A DNA stretch of 64,000 bases, taken from positions 4,340,001-4,404,000 of the forward strand of contig NC_133105.1 in the NCBI RefSeq assembly GCF_022965805.1, in the 5' to 3' direction. Below are positions 35,262 to 49,842 of this stretch, in pieces. The position numbers and the translations under genes were made by a program. The notes below the pieces were generated by a model. That model had not been told where the DNA came from. It made no database searches and worked only from the letters and a program-made list of their open reading frames with translations. Source of the DNA: Primulina eburnea (taxonomy: Eukaryota > Streptophyta > Magnoliopsida > Lamiales > Gesneriaceae). Positions within the stretch are counted from its first letter, which is position 1; each line of letters opens with the position of its first letter.

Positions 35262-37581
35262 TAAGATTTGAAGGATTTCAAATTTGTTTTTCCAAATGTA
35301 GATTTCAAGTTTTTTGGAAGCGATTTGTGGCAAAACCTTTCTTTCCGGGGGATGAAGGGGTTTTTCCGGGTGTAACTCCTCCTCCAATGTTTAAATCGTG
35401 GAGAGTAGAAATAGAAAAGATCACGAAAGAAATAAAAAATACATATATTGAAAAATGACAACAAATTTTGATATTGCACATTTTTTCGGAGTATTTTCAT
35501 AACTCTCATCACTAACTATATTTTTAAGAAAATTATATAATACATTTGACGATGACATTTTCCTAAAAATAAATTGTATACTGAGTTTATTTTACAAATT
35601 TCTCTCATTTTTCTCTATTTTTTTTATACCTATTCTATTTCTATGAGACATTTTTGACTCGCATAAGTTTAAATCTTGACTGATCATAATATATTTTTAA
35701 AAAATGTTACGATGCTGCCAAATATTTTGTGTTTCTTTTCTGTATAATTTTTTTTTTTTTATTTTAAAAAGCTAACATTTTCCTATTTGAAGATGTAGAG
35801 AATGTAGATATCTCTTATAGGTTATGAGTCGGTATATATTTTATCTCGAGTTATTCTCTCAATGACCCAACTTCATTAGATTACGTGATTTTATCGTATT
35901 TTATTGAATTGACATAATGTGTTGATAATCCAAATATGAAAATTTCAACATATCATTATAAAGGGGAAACATTTCAAGTGTAACATTCAAAATATATTGT
36001 AAGCCAACAAACTTGAATAGAATGAGTGAATGACACACACTTTCTACTTGTTTCCTATTAATTATTATAGATTTTATAATTTATTTTGATTATATTTGTG
36101 TTTTGGTTAATGACCTTCTTCTCATGGTTTTTGCATGAAATATCTTCCATTATCATGTCTCAATGCTATCCATATCATGGTGATTCAATTTTCTTCGATA
36201 GAGACGTAATCGATTAAGTAAGGATGTCAATGTGTACAATTTGGGAGTGTATCTCTTGTCTTATTTTCATTTATCATACTAATATCTTTCTTGATAATCA
36301 TTCTCACACCTTTCAGAGTATCAGATATTTATATCATTCCCAAATATTTTATTGTTGTCTATAATCGTTTTTTAAAATCGAATTATCTGATGAAACTATA
36401 GATATTTACCAAATCTTAAGAAAACTATAACAAAAAAAGATTAAATATAAACAATAAACTAAACATCATATAATGCAGGTTATGGTTGAATACTTTGTGA
36501 AGATCAATGAATGTTGGTAGATGCGGTTCATGGAAGTATCCCAAGTGATAAACGCCAAGCTAGCTCAAGGACCAACAAATTCATGATGTAATAATAGAAT
36601 CTCACGCCAAAATAGTACTTGTTGCACTTACTAATCCCAATTCAAATTCTTATAGTGTTGGTTTGATTTTTTATGAGAGCGAGCTCTTTTCATTTGATTT
36701 TGTCAATTATATTTTTATTTTTATATCGCGACCAGTGAATCAAATGACCCATACCTTAATCAGGGCAATTGGTTTTGTGCCTGATCAAGTGGAAAGAGTT
36801 GTTTCCCCCTACTTATATATATAAAATTTAATCTGGTGTTCGGTTATAAGTAAGATATTATTAGACATCCAGTTATTTAAGTAGGATCATAAAATTTCTC
36901 CACACCCTTCTTCATTCATGTTAGGTATTGATTCTCAATCCGATTCGAATGATATTGTCATCAATGTACCAAAGGTAGAGAAAAAAAAATGTACTAAAGG
37001 TAGAGATTACCAAAATTTTTGTTAAATCGAACTAACCGATCAAATGAGCTAATTCGGAAATTTAGAAGTTCATTTTGTAATTTTTGTTTTATATAAAAAG
37101 CAATTAAATTGATTTGATTTCGGTTATTAGATTTAAAAATGATACACTACCATCACAAACTCTGCAACTTGACTATGTTATGATTTAAAAAAAAATAAAA
37201 AAATTTGGCTCCGACAATCGGATCGACCAAACCCGAGTTGACGACTCAATTTGAATGGGCCTGCTTGAAATAGGTCCACTTTTCCATGACTCAATTTGAA
37301 TGGGCCTGCTTGAAATAGGTCCATCTTTCAATGACTCAATTTGAATGGGCCTGCTTGAAATAGGTCCATCTTTCCATGCCCGTTTTTCGATTACAAGGCT
37401 CACCCGTGTTTAAAGAAAGATCCGGTTTTCCAATATAATATAATAACTGGCGAAGATCTACTGTGAAATCGGTCTCTGCCTGCATCTGGTTCCTTAAATT
37501 TACTCTTCGTGTCAATACGGCTACATCTGTTTCCATGGCAGTCTGATATATACTATTGCCACTGCCAAGACATCCGAGAAG
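35262..37581. other. Intergenic and VPS52 promoter side
   Basis: AT-rich DNA with no gene I can support. A three-unit tandem repeat lies at 37243-37377. Confidence 0.5.
37243..37377. repeat. Three tandem 45-bp units
   Basis: Each unit begins GACTCAATTTGAATGGGCCT and contains GCTTGAAATAGGTCCA. Units start at 37243, 37288 and 37333 and differ at only a few bases. The 45-base length keeps a minus-strand frame open across it (repeating GPISSRPIQIES), but nothing suggests that frame is a gene. It lies about 200 bases upstream of the VPS52 start. Confidence 0.88.
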
Positions 37582-40500
37582 ATGGCTGATGCGGCTTCGA
37601 ATCCAACTGTAACGAATTCTCATCTCATGCTGCAGATTTTGCAAGTTAAAGCTATATCTGTGTGAATCAAAAAATGCATTTATACTGACTTATTTGCATA
37701 GGTTGAGGCTAACAATGGATCGAGAACCACCACGGATTTGGGAGCCTTCGTTGAGGAATTGACTGTTGAAGATGATGCAGCCAGGTTCTGAATTCCCGAA
37801 ATCATTTACTTGATCGAGTCTGTATGCATATATTGGGTTTTGATAATTTTTTATTTTTTGCCCGCCTTTGTTTTTTATTGGAATAGCGATGATGTCTCAT
37901 TGGAGGGACTGGATCAAGAGCTTCAAGGTTGTAAAAGCGACGATGTAAGCACACAGCATTTTCTGCACTATAGTCATTGATAGCACCTGGTGTCTTCTTC
38001 CAATTGACATTTTAATGAGTTTGTGGTGTTTGTTTTTAAGGTGGTTGCTATGATACTTTCTAAAGGTACGAAATTGCGGGATTACACCAGGGATGTGGAG
38101 AATAATCTACGCCAAACTGAATTGGACTCTATCGAGGTTTCTGATTCAGTACACTAGCTCCTCATGTATATATTAACAGCTCGTGATATTGATGCTTCAC
38201 ATCATCACTTGTTTCTTGTGAAGTTAATTTATCCATCCTGAGTTTCTGGCACTTCAATTGATTCTCGAAAGTTTGAAGTACGCTCATTTTGGGACACAGT
38301 TCCGCACAAGAAGAGTATCATATTTTGAATTTTGGCATCCAAAATTCGAAAAAAAAAAGAAAGAAAAGAGAAGAAAAAGATACCGTTTTGGTGGTTGGCG
38401 TCACTGTGCTGAAGCTCTGTCCAATCCACCTTCAATATGGCCTTTTTTATTGTATCTTAACTTGTATTCATGAGCGAATACTAATTTTAGCTCTCTTATG
38501 GTGCACTTTTTCATCTGACCAGGATTACATTAAAGAAAGTGACAATTTAATCTCACTTCACGATCAAATTAATGATTGTGATACCATTCTGTCACAGATG
38601 GAAATCTTACTTAGTGGATTCCAGGTATCTGTTACAGACATTGGCTCCGATGCTTCTCATTTTGCTTTGTATGATATAGTTGCCACTTGCCGGGAACATC
38701 AGATTCCACGAAGTGAAGATAATGTTATTCTTTAATAGTTGTCCCAGATCTATTTGGTTGAATATGCATGGGCTTGTGTTGGATGGTTAACTATTGCAAA
38801 TTAACATGGTGGGATTGCGAAATGTTCAATTTGATTGCTAAAAGAGGGAGAATCTGATTCTCTTCAGCAAAATTTTATATGGCTATTTTTTAAATGCTGT
38901 TATAATTTGGTGTTTATTGTTGTGAATAAAATCTACTGTGAATAAGGTGAATAATTGTTGATGCTGCTGCGATTGTCTCTAAAAGTTGCACCAGAAGGTT
39001 CTCAGATTTTATTATCATTTTTTCCAGGATGAGATAGGTTCTATAAGTTCAGATATAAAGATTCTTCAGGAAAGATCTATGGATATGGGACTCAAATTGA
39101 AAAACCGGAAGGTAATGTGGTTCTTCATGGTTCTTTAGAATTTTAAAGCGAACATTTCATAAAATCGATAGAAATTAGTAGAATCTGCATTCTTGTTTTT
39201 TTTTTTCCTGCTTTTGTGTACAACCCATGTTAAAGTTGTTGTTGGTTTCATGGATGAAAGATTGTTTCCAGCAAAATCTTTTCACAGCCTTTTAGATGCT
39301 TCATTTTTTATCTTTCCCCTGTATTTCTGGTATCATATGGGCTTTTATCATGTAACTAGCAGGCAGCAGAATCTAAATTAGCAAAATTTGTTGAGGACAT
39401 CATTGTTCCACCAAGGATGATTGATATAATAGTTGATGGAGAGGTACCTCAAACTTTTGTTAAGTTCTTCTCTTCTGCCTTTTTGTTACATTTGGTTTTT
39501 TATTTAAAAGAACTTGTAACCTATGATTTTGTATGTCAACTGCATCTCTATAATCGCATTATAGATGTTTTTTTTTAAAATTACTTATTCAATATGATAT
39601 TATGTTTTTTTTTTAAAATTACTTATTCAATATGATATTTTATATGTATGGCCTTGAAATATCAATATTGATGTTCTATCTACTATTGTAATGCCATAGT
39701 TGTTTGATGAATGATGGCTTGATTGTGAAAATATATTAACATTCCTATCCATCATTTCCATCTAATGCTTGATGACTCAAACTCTAAGCATTTTACCAGT
39801 ATGAGTTATTTGATTTTGGTAGCTTTATCTTGTTAAGAGAGTTTGAAGGAGAATGCAAATAAAGATTATTGTAATATGTTAATTTGAAGTCTAGCTTTCA
39901 GGATTCTTATTTCTTTGGGTTGTGAGATTGTACTATGTAAGGGCCTATAAAGTTGTTTCCACCAAGTTGGACATCAAGTATTGAATTCATTCCTGCTTGT
40001 GCATTAGAAGAAAGGACTCTGTTATCTGTTTCTCAATGGCCCAATCTACGAGAATACGGACGGCTTCATGTCCTCGAATATAATTGGTGTAGCTTTCGTC
40101 TTTTTTATGAGGGATTTTGGTCTACAATATCCTGGCTACTCAGTGGGATTTTATTTTTTGGCTGACATTTCATTCATACAATTTGCAGTAATTGAATGTG
40201 GATTACAAGATCAATAATTTAATCAGTTGCTTAACCAAGATCAATTTTTATGTTTTGATTCTTATTAAATTGCGTCCATTTTCGGCTTGTACTGAATAAT
40301 TTTACTGCACTTCATTGTATGTCGTTTATACTCTAGTTTGTTAATTAATATCTTTAGGTGAATGAGGAATATATGAGAACCCTTGAGATTCTTAGTAAAA
40401 AGCTGAAGTTTGTTGAAATTGATAGCATGGTGAAGTCTTCAAAATCTCTGAGTGACGTTCAACCTGAATTAGAAAAACTTCGCCAGAAAGCAGTTTCTAA

Positions 40501-43500
40501 GGTATGTAGAATCTGGATTATTATTCACGTTGGGAATGTATTGCTGGATCATTTTTTCTCATTATTGTTTTTACATTGTTAACAAATATTTCAATAAATG
40601 ACATTTGTTTTAGTTTACTTTGTCCTTTCTCGAAATCACATTTCATGGGTACTGATGGGGTGCTCCCTTGTACACTTGAAGATGGCAGAACCCAGAAGAT
40701 TCACAGATGCTTAATTACATCAGGATTGTATAAATATTTGAGCCTAAAACATTATATATCACATGCAATTATCTATAAAACACCAATGACTATCGTTCCT
40801 CTCCGTGACTTGATTGACTGGTTAGCTTTAAGATACATTAGATTCTCTCTCATTTATTTTATGAAGTCTAAGTAGCTGATCTCAATTGTAGTTAATTTGT
40901 TGTTGTTTAGACCTGCTGTCATTTTACCATTTTCATTTTTGAAGTTCCATAAATATATAACTTGATCCATTTGTTTCGTCTTTTTGGCCTGTTCTATCAG
41001 GTATTTGACTTCATTGTACAAAAACTCAATGCTTTAAGGAAGCCTAAGACAAATGTTCAGATCCTTCAACAAGGTGTTCTTCTAAAATACAAGTAAGCTA
41101 CTTTGGAAGTGAAACTCTACAATTGTCCTTTGCCATAGCTTTTTTGAAACGATTCAGTTCCTAATCCCTTCTTGAGGCATTCTGTTGTTATTGCTATTGT
41201 TTATTAGCTCCATAGAAGTCTCTTTGCTGGTTTTGTTGGTCTTTTTAGCTGCTATACTTGACAAATATTGTTGTGAGCATGTCGGTTCTAGATGAACAAC
41301 ATGTTTATGGATAATAATCTGTGTCTGAATTTGAGATTGAAATTGACTTGAAATTGCGTTCATTTTAATCTTTACTGATCATCACATTATGGAAATTAAA
41401 CATTCGTGAGAACATATTTCCCAAGTAAAGATGGTACTTTGAGCCGTTCGAGTTCTTCATTGAAGTTGTTTTGAAATTATGTTAATAGTTAACGTTTACC
41501 AATTATCAAGACACTTGTACCAAATAAACATCCATAAAAACAGATTTTCTCAGTAAAGATGGGTATTTAAACTGACGTGCTCTGTTATTCTGGGTAGTGC
41601 ATCAAACTCTAGGTTGTTAATTTTTCGGATTTTGTAATTAAAGACTAGATTAATTGACTGACCTCAGAAATGATAAAGGATAAAAAAGAATTGAAATTGG
41701 AATGGTCGTGTTTACACACGAACACTGGAACATAGGTGAACAAATTCGGCGTGCAAAATGACACATCCACGTCCGAAAATTATAAACAAACAAGATGTGG
41801 ACACGTGAAAACTTGTTTTAATATTTTTAAAATTTAGGAAAAATAATTAAATGCCCATATATATCTACTAATCTTTCCTACTTGTCATATTTTCTTTACA
41901 AACACATCTCAACTCTAGTTTCCTTCCATCCTCCATAATTCTTCTAGTACATCATTTATATAATTAAAATTATATTTTTGGAATCTTTACAACGTGGAGA
42001 GTTTAGTATTATATTATATATTGAGTTGTTCTTTTGTTGGGCTAGAAGAAGTAAGTTTTGATATTGAGATTTATTTCAAACGTTAAATGTTCAACCAAAT
42101 CATTTTTGGTATGGCTTGGTCTCTCATGTGTATCTTAAGGAAAATCTATGAAAACCTAAGATTTAAATTATTTTTAGGTTTTCTAGGGTGTTTAAAGGCT
42201 AGATAATAATAATATGAAAACCATATTATGTTCAGATGACTATTAAAAGAAACAGTCTTTGATTTTAAAACTTGGTTGTTGATTTATACCAACTTGGAGA
42301 TAAGATGAGTTTGACTTTATATTTTTATGGTTGCGTTTATGCACTTTACGAATGAATTAAAATAAATAGTCGTAGAATTTAGTTCTATTTTAACATTTTG
42401 TTAATGAAATTGAAGATTTTGAATTATTGTTTGAAGTAATTATGTATTTTGATTTGAAGATAAGTTTGAAAACTTAATTTTGAATTCTGAATTAACTGTA
42501 ATTTGTTATTATAATTATTAGTTATTACAGATATGGAAAGAAATCTGGCTCGGGTTTTTTCTTGGATGATCGGATCCCAGATTAAGCATTTAATATTGGA
42601 AAACAGAACACATTTCTGCACGTATAGCTGCAAAGTTGACAAATGAAAATTATGTATTGTTCATCATTTCTTGCATTCTGAGCTGGAGTAGGTTCCATCA
42701 GGTGCTTTTAAAATTTAAATTATGTTGGTAACAACGTACTCATAGTTTGCAAATAAATAAAATAAAATTTGTACAAGTGACTCCTGTTGATTCAACGAAG
42801 ATGCTCATTTATCCTGGCTGTTGATATCTGTTTAAAATAGTTGTTCAGATGGTCTCTAATCTTAGTGGTGTATTTTCAACAATGTTATTCATCAGGTGAG
42901 GGATACTTTATCACTCGCCTGAACGAGCTTCTGATTTAAATATGTATCGAACACTTAATAATTATAAGCGATATGGTATATTATCCCAACTTGGTGGAAG
43001 CCTGTGTAACTTTTTAATATTTGTAGATATGTGATTTTGTTCCTAAAGGCGCATGGGAAAGAGGTGTATCTTGATGTTCGTGCTGCGTACATTGACACGA
43101 TGAATAAGGTAAATCATCCGTAATAATTTAACAAATATTTATTGCTCGTGTCATCGAACATCATATTGTGGATTGCCTCAGTCCTCATGTATGTATATCA
43201 TCTCAAAAAATTTGGATGACGCCATCTCTTCCTTTTTGTTGTTTGATGAGAAGAAAAAGAGTTATTAAATTATGAAAAATTGTTCATAGCTCTCTCTTGT
43301 GTATACGAGATATAAAATGCAAATAAAAAATTATCGGGCCTAAACATTAACACGTAAGGCCCACAACCCACATTATAAATAAATGCATTTTATACCATAA
43401 TAAATTTTTTATCTAGGACTCTCCCACTGGAGCCTATAAATTGATAATGCCCATCTTGGAACAAAAGGGTAGAATATGCAACTGCCAATCCTTCATGAAA

Positions 43501-46500
43501 ATATCAGCGTTCTGTTTTCAGAAAGTTGTAAACTTCAGAAAGATGTAAACTTAATGCTGATTCCCTTGTTCCTTACAACATCACAAATTATTGGTAAATA
43601 GCAATGTGGATAGCCACCTGATTGTCACAGCGGATGTTGGAACCGAACATTCTTCATCTATGTCAATAAGGTCTTCAACCTCATAATTTCATTAGATCGT
43701 TTTATCTTTGTTTCAGCCCAAACCTTGAAACCACGTTGTGGTTTTTACTACACCCTATTTCTACCATTGTAATACAATACCTGATATGGATTTTCTATTT
43801 GCTATTTTGTTTTCCAATAGAGTTTCAAATGTTCATTATCAATTTATTTCTATATTGCAAGTCTTTTCTAGGAGATTTTTATAAACAACTAAACTTCTGG
43901 CAGTCTTCTGATGTTCAACCTTTAGACTTCTGCATAAAATGACTTGCAACTTCCACAGAAAATTTTATATCAGGTTTGATAACAGTCAAAAATATAAAAT
44001 TTTCAACAAGTTGGCGATATCCTATGACGTGTCTGCAAACATTTCTCCATCTTTGTCCCAAAAGTGAGTAAATATCCATAGTTATGTCTCAGGCTTCCAT
44101 CCAAAATATCTGGTTATTGTAAAATATCAAATTTATACTTCCATGTAGATCAAACAACACCAAATTATATGAGCTATCTCCATCATAAAAATGTATCTAG
44201 GTGATTATTTCTTGTCACAAAATGTGGTTTTGGATATTTTCTGCCTTATTTGTAAAAAGTCATACAACTATCAGTAAAAAAACTATCATCAACATCGACT
44301 AGTGTTAATGTCCCAAATGAACTACGACAAAACATATGTAGAGTGATCTATATGCTAACAATGAAACTCGACAGACATCACAACCTTAGGTTGCACTTAG
44401 ATTGATGAATTATATTTAGAGAAAAATATTTGACTTGAAGGAGTTGGTGGATTTTAAATTGACTTGAATTTGTCCATCCAAATAAATCAAGAGATTTGAA
44501 AACCATCAATCCAATCAAAACCATATAAAATTTGTCAAACCATGCACGTGGACTTTTTTCCAAACAATGAATAGCTTTATTAAGTTTGAACACCATCTTC
44601 TCCCCTCAAGACCATGTCCTAGAGGTTGCTTCCTGTATACTCGACCTGACAAGTCACCATATAAGAAGGCATTCTTGACCCACTCCTTATTCATAACAAT
44701 AAAGAGAATGATTTGAATTGAATTTAGGAGAACAGCAGGAGAAAATATTTAAACACTTGTATCCTATTCCTCTTAAAGTGGCCAAGTTCTTATAGAGTCG
44801 CCTTTTCTGTTTTTCAGGTCCTTGGTACAAAAATCCGAGCTTATATTCAAGCATTAGAGAAGTTGCAACTGGATATAGCATCATCAAGTGATTTAATTGG
44901 TGTCGACACCAGAAACACCAGTCTTTTCTCACGAGGAAGAGAGCCTTTGAAAAACCGGTCGGCTGTTTTTGCTTTGGGAGAAAGGATAAATGTTCTTAAG
45001 GTTTTTTCTGTCACCAGATGGCATTATTCTAGATTATTTCTTCTCGAAACTATGACAATATGACAAGCTGCTTGTTTTTTGGACGATATATTATGTTACT
45101 GTCTTCGGTATAGTATCTTTTGACTTCATCGTTTGAAAGGCTTTATGTGATTTATGAGTGATGCATATTTTTTGAGACAAATTTTTTTTAAGCACTCACC
45201 TGTAACCTAAGTCCTGTTGTACTGATATTATTAAACGTGAGACCTCTCAGAATTTTTGCTTCTGTTTTAGCAAATCTATAACTGATGGCTGATACTTTTC
45301 TGGTTGGTGATCATAGTATTTTTATTCGTCTTTTTTACATCTTTCCTCCGAGTAAATTAACTGCTATTTAATTGTCATATAACAACCAGTCACACACAAG
45401 TTACAAAAAAAATCAAGACAAAATTATCTGTTACTAAGTTTTGGATTGTTTCCCATCCAAGTACCCGCATCTTGTTTATAAGTTCATCCTTTTGCCTTTT
45501 AACTTCTTTACAATATTCCTACAGGTATTCTCCTTTAGTATATTGTGAGATGAGAATCAACTTAGAGCATATATGAAACTGACAAAAGATAAATACTGAT
45601 TGGTATTGGTGTGGATCTAAGAGTTGAAACATATTTTGTCATCGCCTGCAGTTGTGGTTTATCCTGTCATCTATATTTATAATCAACTTCTGTGTACAAG
45701 TAATCAATATTCTGATTGACATTCCTTGGAGTATACGACACTCTTCTCTCAGCTGGTTTCTCAGAAGTGAATATTTGACTGATCTAGTGTTCTCTTTTGA
45801 TGGCAGGAAATAGATGAGTCTGCTTTGATTCCACATATAGCTGAAGCCAGCGGTAAAAAGTACCCTTATGAAGTTCTATTCAGGAGCTTGCACAAGCTGC
45901 TTATGGATACTGCTGCTTCAGAGTATTTCCGGACTCTTTCTCTCCTTCTGTTACAGCATTTGTTATATTTCAAATGTATAACATAGCTGTTAATTCTTCT
46001 ATAGGATGTACCTATCTTATATTATATAACAGTGAATATTTATAATTATATACACATGTTCATCTTTCAGATACCTTTTCTGCGACGAATTCTTTGGAGA
46101 AGAATCTATGTTTTATGATATATTTGCAGGTATTTGCAATTTACACTGTATTTAAGTTTGCACAATTGCCATCGTCTAGAATGTTTTAATATTCTTGTTG
46201 GTAGTATGAGAGTATGCGTCAAACCTTTTAGTGATGGTATAGTATACTTGACAAAATAAAACTATCAACTAGAATACATAATTCAATTATAACAACTTTT
46301 TAATGCTTAATTTGTCTTATGATGATGATTTTTCTGAAATACCTCGTGCTTGGATTATCAGGGCCCTTCTCAGTAATTGACGAACATTTAAACGCAACTC
46401 TCTCTAATTGCTTTGATGCAATTGGTTTGATGCTGATGATCCGCATTATATACCAGCACCAAGTATGCAACACAATTTTATCTTTCTGTCTTCATATGTT

Positions 46501-49500
46501 TCTGAGAGAACCATTTTTATTTTGTTATTTGAGTGAATTTGTCTCTTTAAATTTTCTCCCCTCTTCCATGTTGATATTTTCAGAATCCATTTTTTCAACA
46601 TGTCATGTACTGATGTATACTTTTTATAAACTGATGTGGCAGGGAAAGCTCATTGTTCAGAATTTAAGACTTAACGATGTTGAAAGCCTGTATTATATCC
46701 AATATGTTTATCTTTCTATGAGATGATTAACTGTGTTGACGCCATGGTTGGATCGTGAGTGTTTGGATGTTGCGTGCTTAAGAACATGTAAATATTTTAA
46801 TACCATCCAGAGTTCCTTTTTGTTTGGCTCCAGACAACTGCTAGAGTGCCAAAAGAATATGAACGTTTTTAGGCCTGGGGTTAACTTTTGTATCCGTGGC
46901 AGCTCTTTCTGCATCAAATAGAATATGAACTTTTTTCCTCTTTTATTCATTCTGGATGTTTTCTTGCCATCAATGAACGTTAACACTCGCTGTTGGTGGT
47001 TCAAGAAATTGATGTTTTTTATCTGCAGATATGACATCTGGCTTGCGTTGTCAGGTACCAGTACCTGACGTGAAAGTTTGATGTCTGCATCTGATCAGTT
47101 CCTAAATTTGCTGTTGAATGCATATACTGACATTAAATAATTGCTATGTTAAATATTAATTCCCAGATTTAATATTTCATTAATGTTAATTTATTTTTCT
47201 CTCAGCTTATAATGTCTCGACGACGAATACCAAGCCTAGATTCATATTTGGATAAGGTATGTATCCTTGACTTTTCTGAATGAACCTTATGATAAATCTA
47301 TTTGTTATTTCTACCTTCACAGTTTGCCAATTCTGGCCTTGAGTTGTGTAACAATTTAATAGTTTTTTTCTTTTGCATGTATGTTTCTTGGTTCTCAATT
47401 CTCATACCTTTCAACGGTGATGATAACTGTGTTATATGAGTACATATATGATTACTAAGCAAATATGGTTTAAGCTAAGACTGTCACCTCATTTTAATTT
47501 TTACCGTCAGCATTTTTCTTCTTTTCAATTTTTCCAAATGTAATCATTACAATTTATTCAACTTTTTATTACTTCCGCAAATACTCAATTATTATATCAT
47601 ATTTTATTCAAATATATTTTTATATTAAAATATCTCACCCATAATCATTATCCACACCATTATCAATCCAAACATAAATTAACATTTATAAAAATAAAAT
47701 TTTACCTGATTTGATGCACGTAAAAAGTTGTCTTCTAATACCATACATATATTTTTTACTCCGAAAACATTTCTCCAAATCTTCACTGAAAACTTTTTCC
47801 CAAAACATTTAAAGCTAAAACCAAACATTGCGTCTGTTTCATGGTTGTGACAATCTAAAAGGAAAAATGGAGTCGGGTTTTTTGCCACAAGGACTATACC
47901 TATGGGCAAAGGCCAAAAGTTTTAATTTCTTATTATTGTTTCTTAAATTCTATTATGATCACAGCATCATCATACAGATTATGTAGTAAATTTAAATAAT
48001 GGTGATTATCACTTGTGAAATTGTCGATTAAGCATCAATTTTAGAGCTCCTACGAAATAAGATGTGATTATTCGAATAGAAAAGTTATATATGAAAGAAT
48101 AAAAGTAAGATAATTGGTTTTTGAGAATTTTATTTTATTTCTAATCCTTGAGAAAAAAAAAATGTATCCCTTTATGTGTATTATACATGTGCCCATTTTT
48201 CTTTTATTTTTAGTTTCTTAGCCGTGCCATGCGTCATCTTTGACACAGTGTCGAATGTGTAACCCACACGATAACAAATGTTTCTTAAAGTGTCTGTTTA
48301 TCATTGCTGGTGTAATTCTGAAAGTCACTGTTTCTGCTGGGAAAATGAAAATAATTTTTTGCAATGACCGTAAATGCATTATGTTCTCATTATGAGCAGG
48401 TCAACATTGCTTTATGGCCTCGATTTAAGATGGTATTCGACATGCATCTCAACAGCCTTAGGAATGCCATTGTCCGGAATCTATGGGAGGATGATGTACA
48501 TCCACATTATGTCATGAGACGCTATGCTGAATTTACTGCTTCGCTAGTTCAGCTTAATGTTGATTACGGAGATGGTCAGGTAAAGGGGTAAACAGAAGTT
48601 CAGTTTCCTTCGTTATTTTTTGCAGCATGGGAATATAATTATTCGAAGTTCTTAGTTTTCGTAGTTTTCTGTGCAAACCGTCTAAGTATTACAGCTTGAG
48701 CTGAACTTGGAAAGATTGCGAATGGCTATTGATGATTTGCTGGTCAAGCTTGCCAAATTGTTCACAAGGCCAAAGTTGCAGACAGTATTTCTCATAAATA
48801 ACTATGACATGACAATTGCAGTACTAAAGGTATGCTATGGTGTCAAATGAATATTATTAAGCTAAGCTAGGGAGTTGAATTCAACTTTTTGGCTACAGGC
48901 ACAAATCCGTGTTCATATCTATTTACAAACTTGCATACACTGATGGGACCCCAGGGGTTGGATACTCCGTCTATATTACCCCGGTTCATCAAAAACAGAA
49001 AGCTATTGCTCCTTCACCATGTGTGCATTATCACTATGTTCACAAGTGCTTGCATGCTGAAATGCATTTATTCCTGCGTGCGTTGTAAGATACGCTTCAC
49101 CTGTTAGATGTTTATTTTCATCAAGTTTTCCTCATATGCATCAGGAAGCTGCTCCTGATGGTGGGAAAATTCAAATGCACTTTGAAGAACTGTTGAAGAA
49201 CAATACAGCCATTTTTGTGGTAAATGTGGAGTTATATTTTGACAAGCTCACTAACCGCTTCAAGTATTTGTTTGTAAAGTTTTGACCTGCTATATTATGA
49301 CTGCTTAATGTCTATAAGGGTGAATAATTCAGTTCACCTAAAATAGTGTATTTGGCTGATTTCAGTACTGACAGATGAAGTTTTGGATGCAGGAGGAAGT
49401 ACTGGTGGAGCACTTCAACGATCTAATCAAGTTTGTGAAGACAAGGGCATGTATGTTTCAAAGCTTTATTTTGTTTGAATAAGATTTTACCAATAGAGTT

Positions 49501-49842
49501 CTAAATTTGGTTATTTTACTCTCGCCATCGTTGGCAGCTGAGGACCCAACCTCTGCTTCAGAGCGCCCAATTACTGTGACTGAGGTGGAGCCTATTGTAA
49601 AGGACTTCGCGAGTAGATGGAAAGCTGCAATAGAGCTTATGCACAATGACGTGATTACTTCATTCAGTAACTTCTTATGCGGTATGGAAATTCTGAGAGC
49701 TGCATTGACACAGCTATTGCTTTATTATACCCGGCTTTCAGATTGTGTAAAGAGAATTGGTGGTGGGTCTGCATTGAACAAGGATTTGGTTTCAATATCG
49801 TCCATAATGTATGAAATTAGAAAATACTCGAGGACCTTTTGA
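37582..49842 (+). CDS. VPS52: VPS52, GARP/EARP tethering complex subunit
   Basis: VPS52 is a subunit of the GARP/EARP complex, which tethers endosome-derived vesicles at the trans-Golgi network. The Arabidopsis gene is POK/TTD8, needed for pollen tube growth. Twenty exons join in phase: 37582-37644, 37702-37784, 37887-37944, 38041-38136, 38523-38624, 39028-39111, 39363-39443, 40358-40501, 41001-41092, 43027-43108, 44818-45000, 45807-45922, 46071-46129, 46362-46462, 47206-47256, 48400-48579, 48695-48829, 49145-49219, 49393-49450, 49538-49842. The 715-residue product has NNLRQTELDSIEDYIKESDN, ESKLAKFVEDIIVPPRMID, VRAAYIDTMNKV, PYEVLFRSLHKLLMDTA, FGEESMFYDIFAGPFSVIDE, LWEDDVHPHYVMRRYAEF and ends SIMYEIRKYSRTF. 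No frame breaks. The N-terminal 20 residues are least certain. Confidence 0.95.
41093..43026 (+). other. Long VPS52 intron 9
   Basis: A 1934-bp intron without a recognisable gene. It is AT-rich, and I could not identify a transposon boundary. Confidence 0.6.
44370..44705 (-). pseudogene. Ty1/copia reverse transcriptase relic
   Basis: In intron 10 of VPS52, on the strand opposite to the gene. One frame reads VKNAFLYGDL, then RVYRKQPL, and after a frameshift VFKLNKAIHCLEKSPRAWFD. These match the order of copia reverse transcriptase blocks (VKNAFL-GDL, then the KAIYGLKQSPRAWF-type block). Neither frame is long and no LTRs are evident. It is an old, decayed insertion. The rest of this 1.7 kb intron (from about 43400) may be more of it but is too degraded to say. 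Confidence 0.8.

Noticed and set aside
37243..37377. CRISPR array
   Set aside because: Units abut without unique spacers and the DNA is a plant nuclear genome.
37185..37403. Minus-strand frame with repeated GPISSRPIQIES
   Set aside because: The repeat arises only because the tandem DNA unit is 45 bases long. The sequence lies in the VPS52 upstream region.
46319..46726. 135-residue single-exon protein
   Set aside because: Only 46362-46462 matches VPS52 (exon 14). The remainder reads through the donor into intron.
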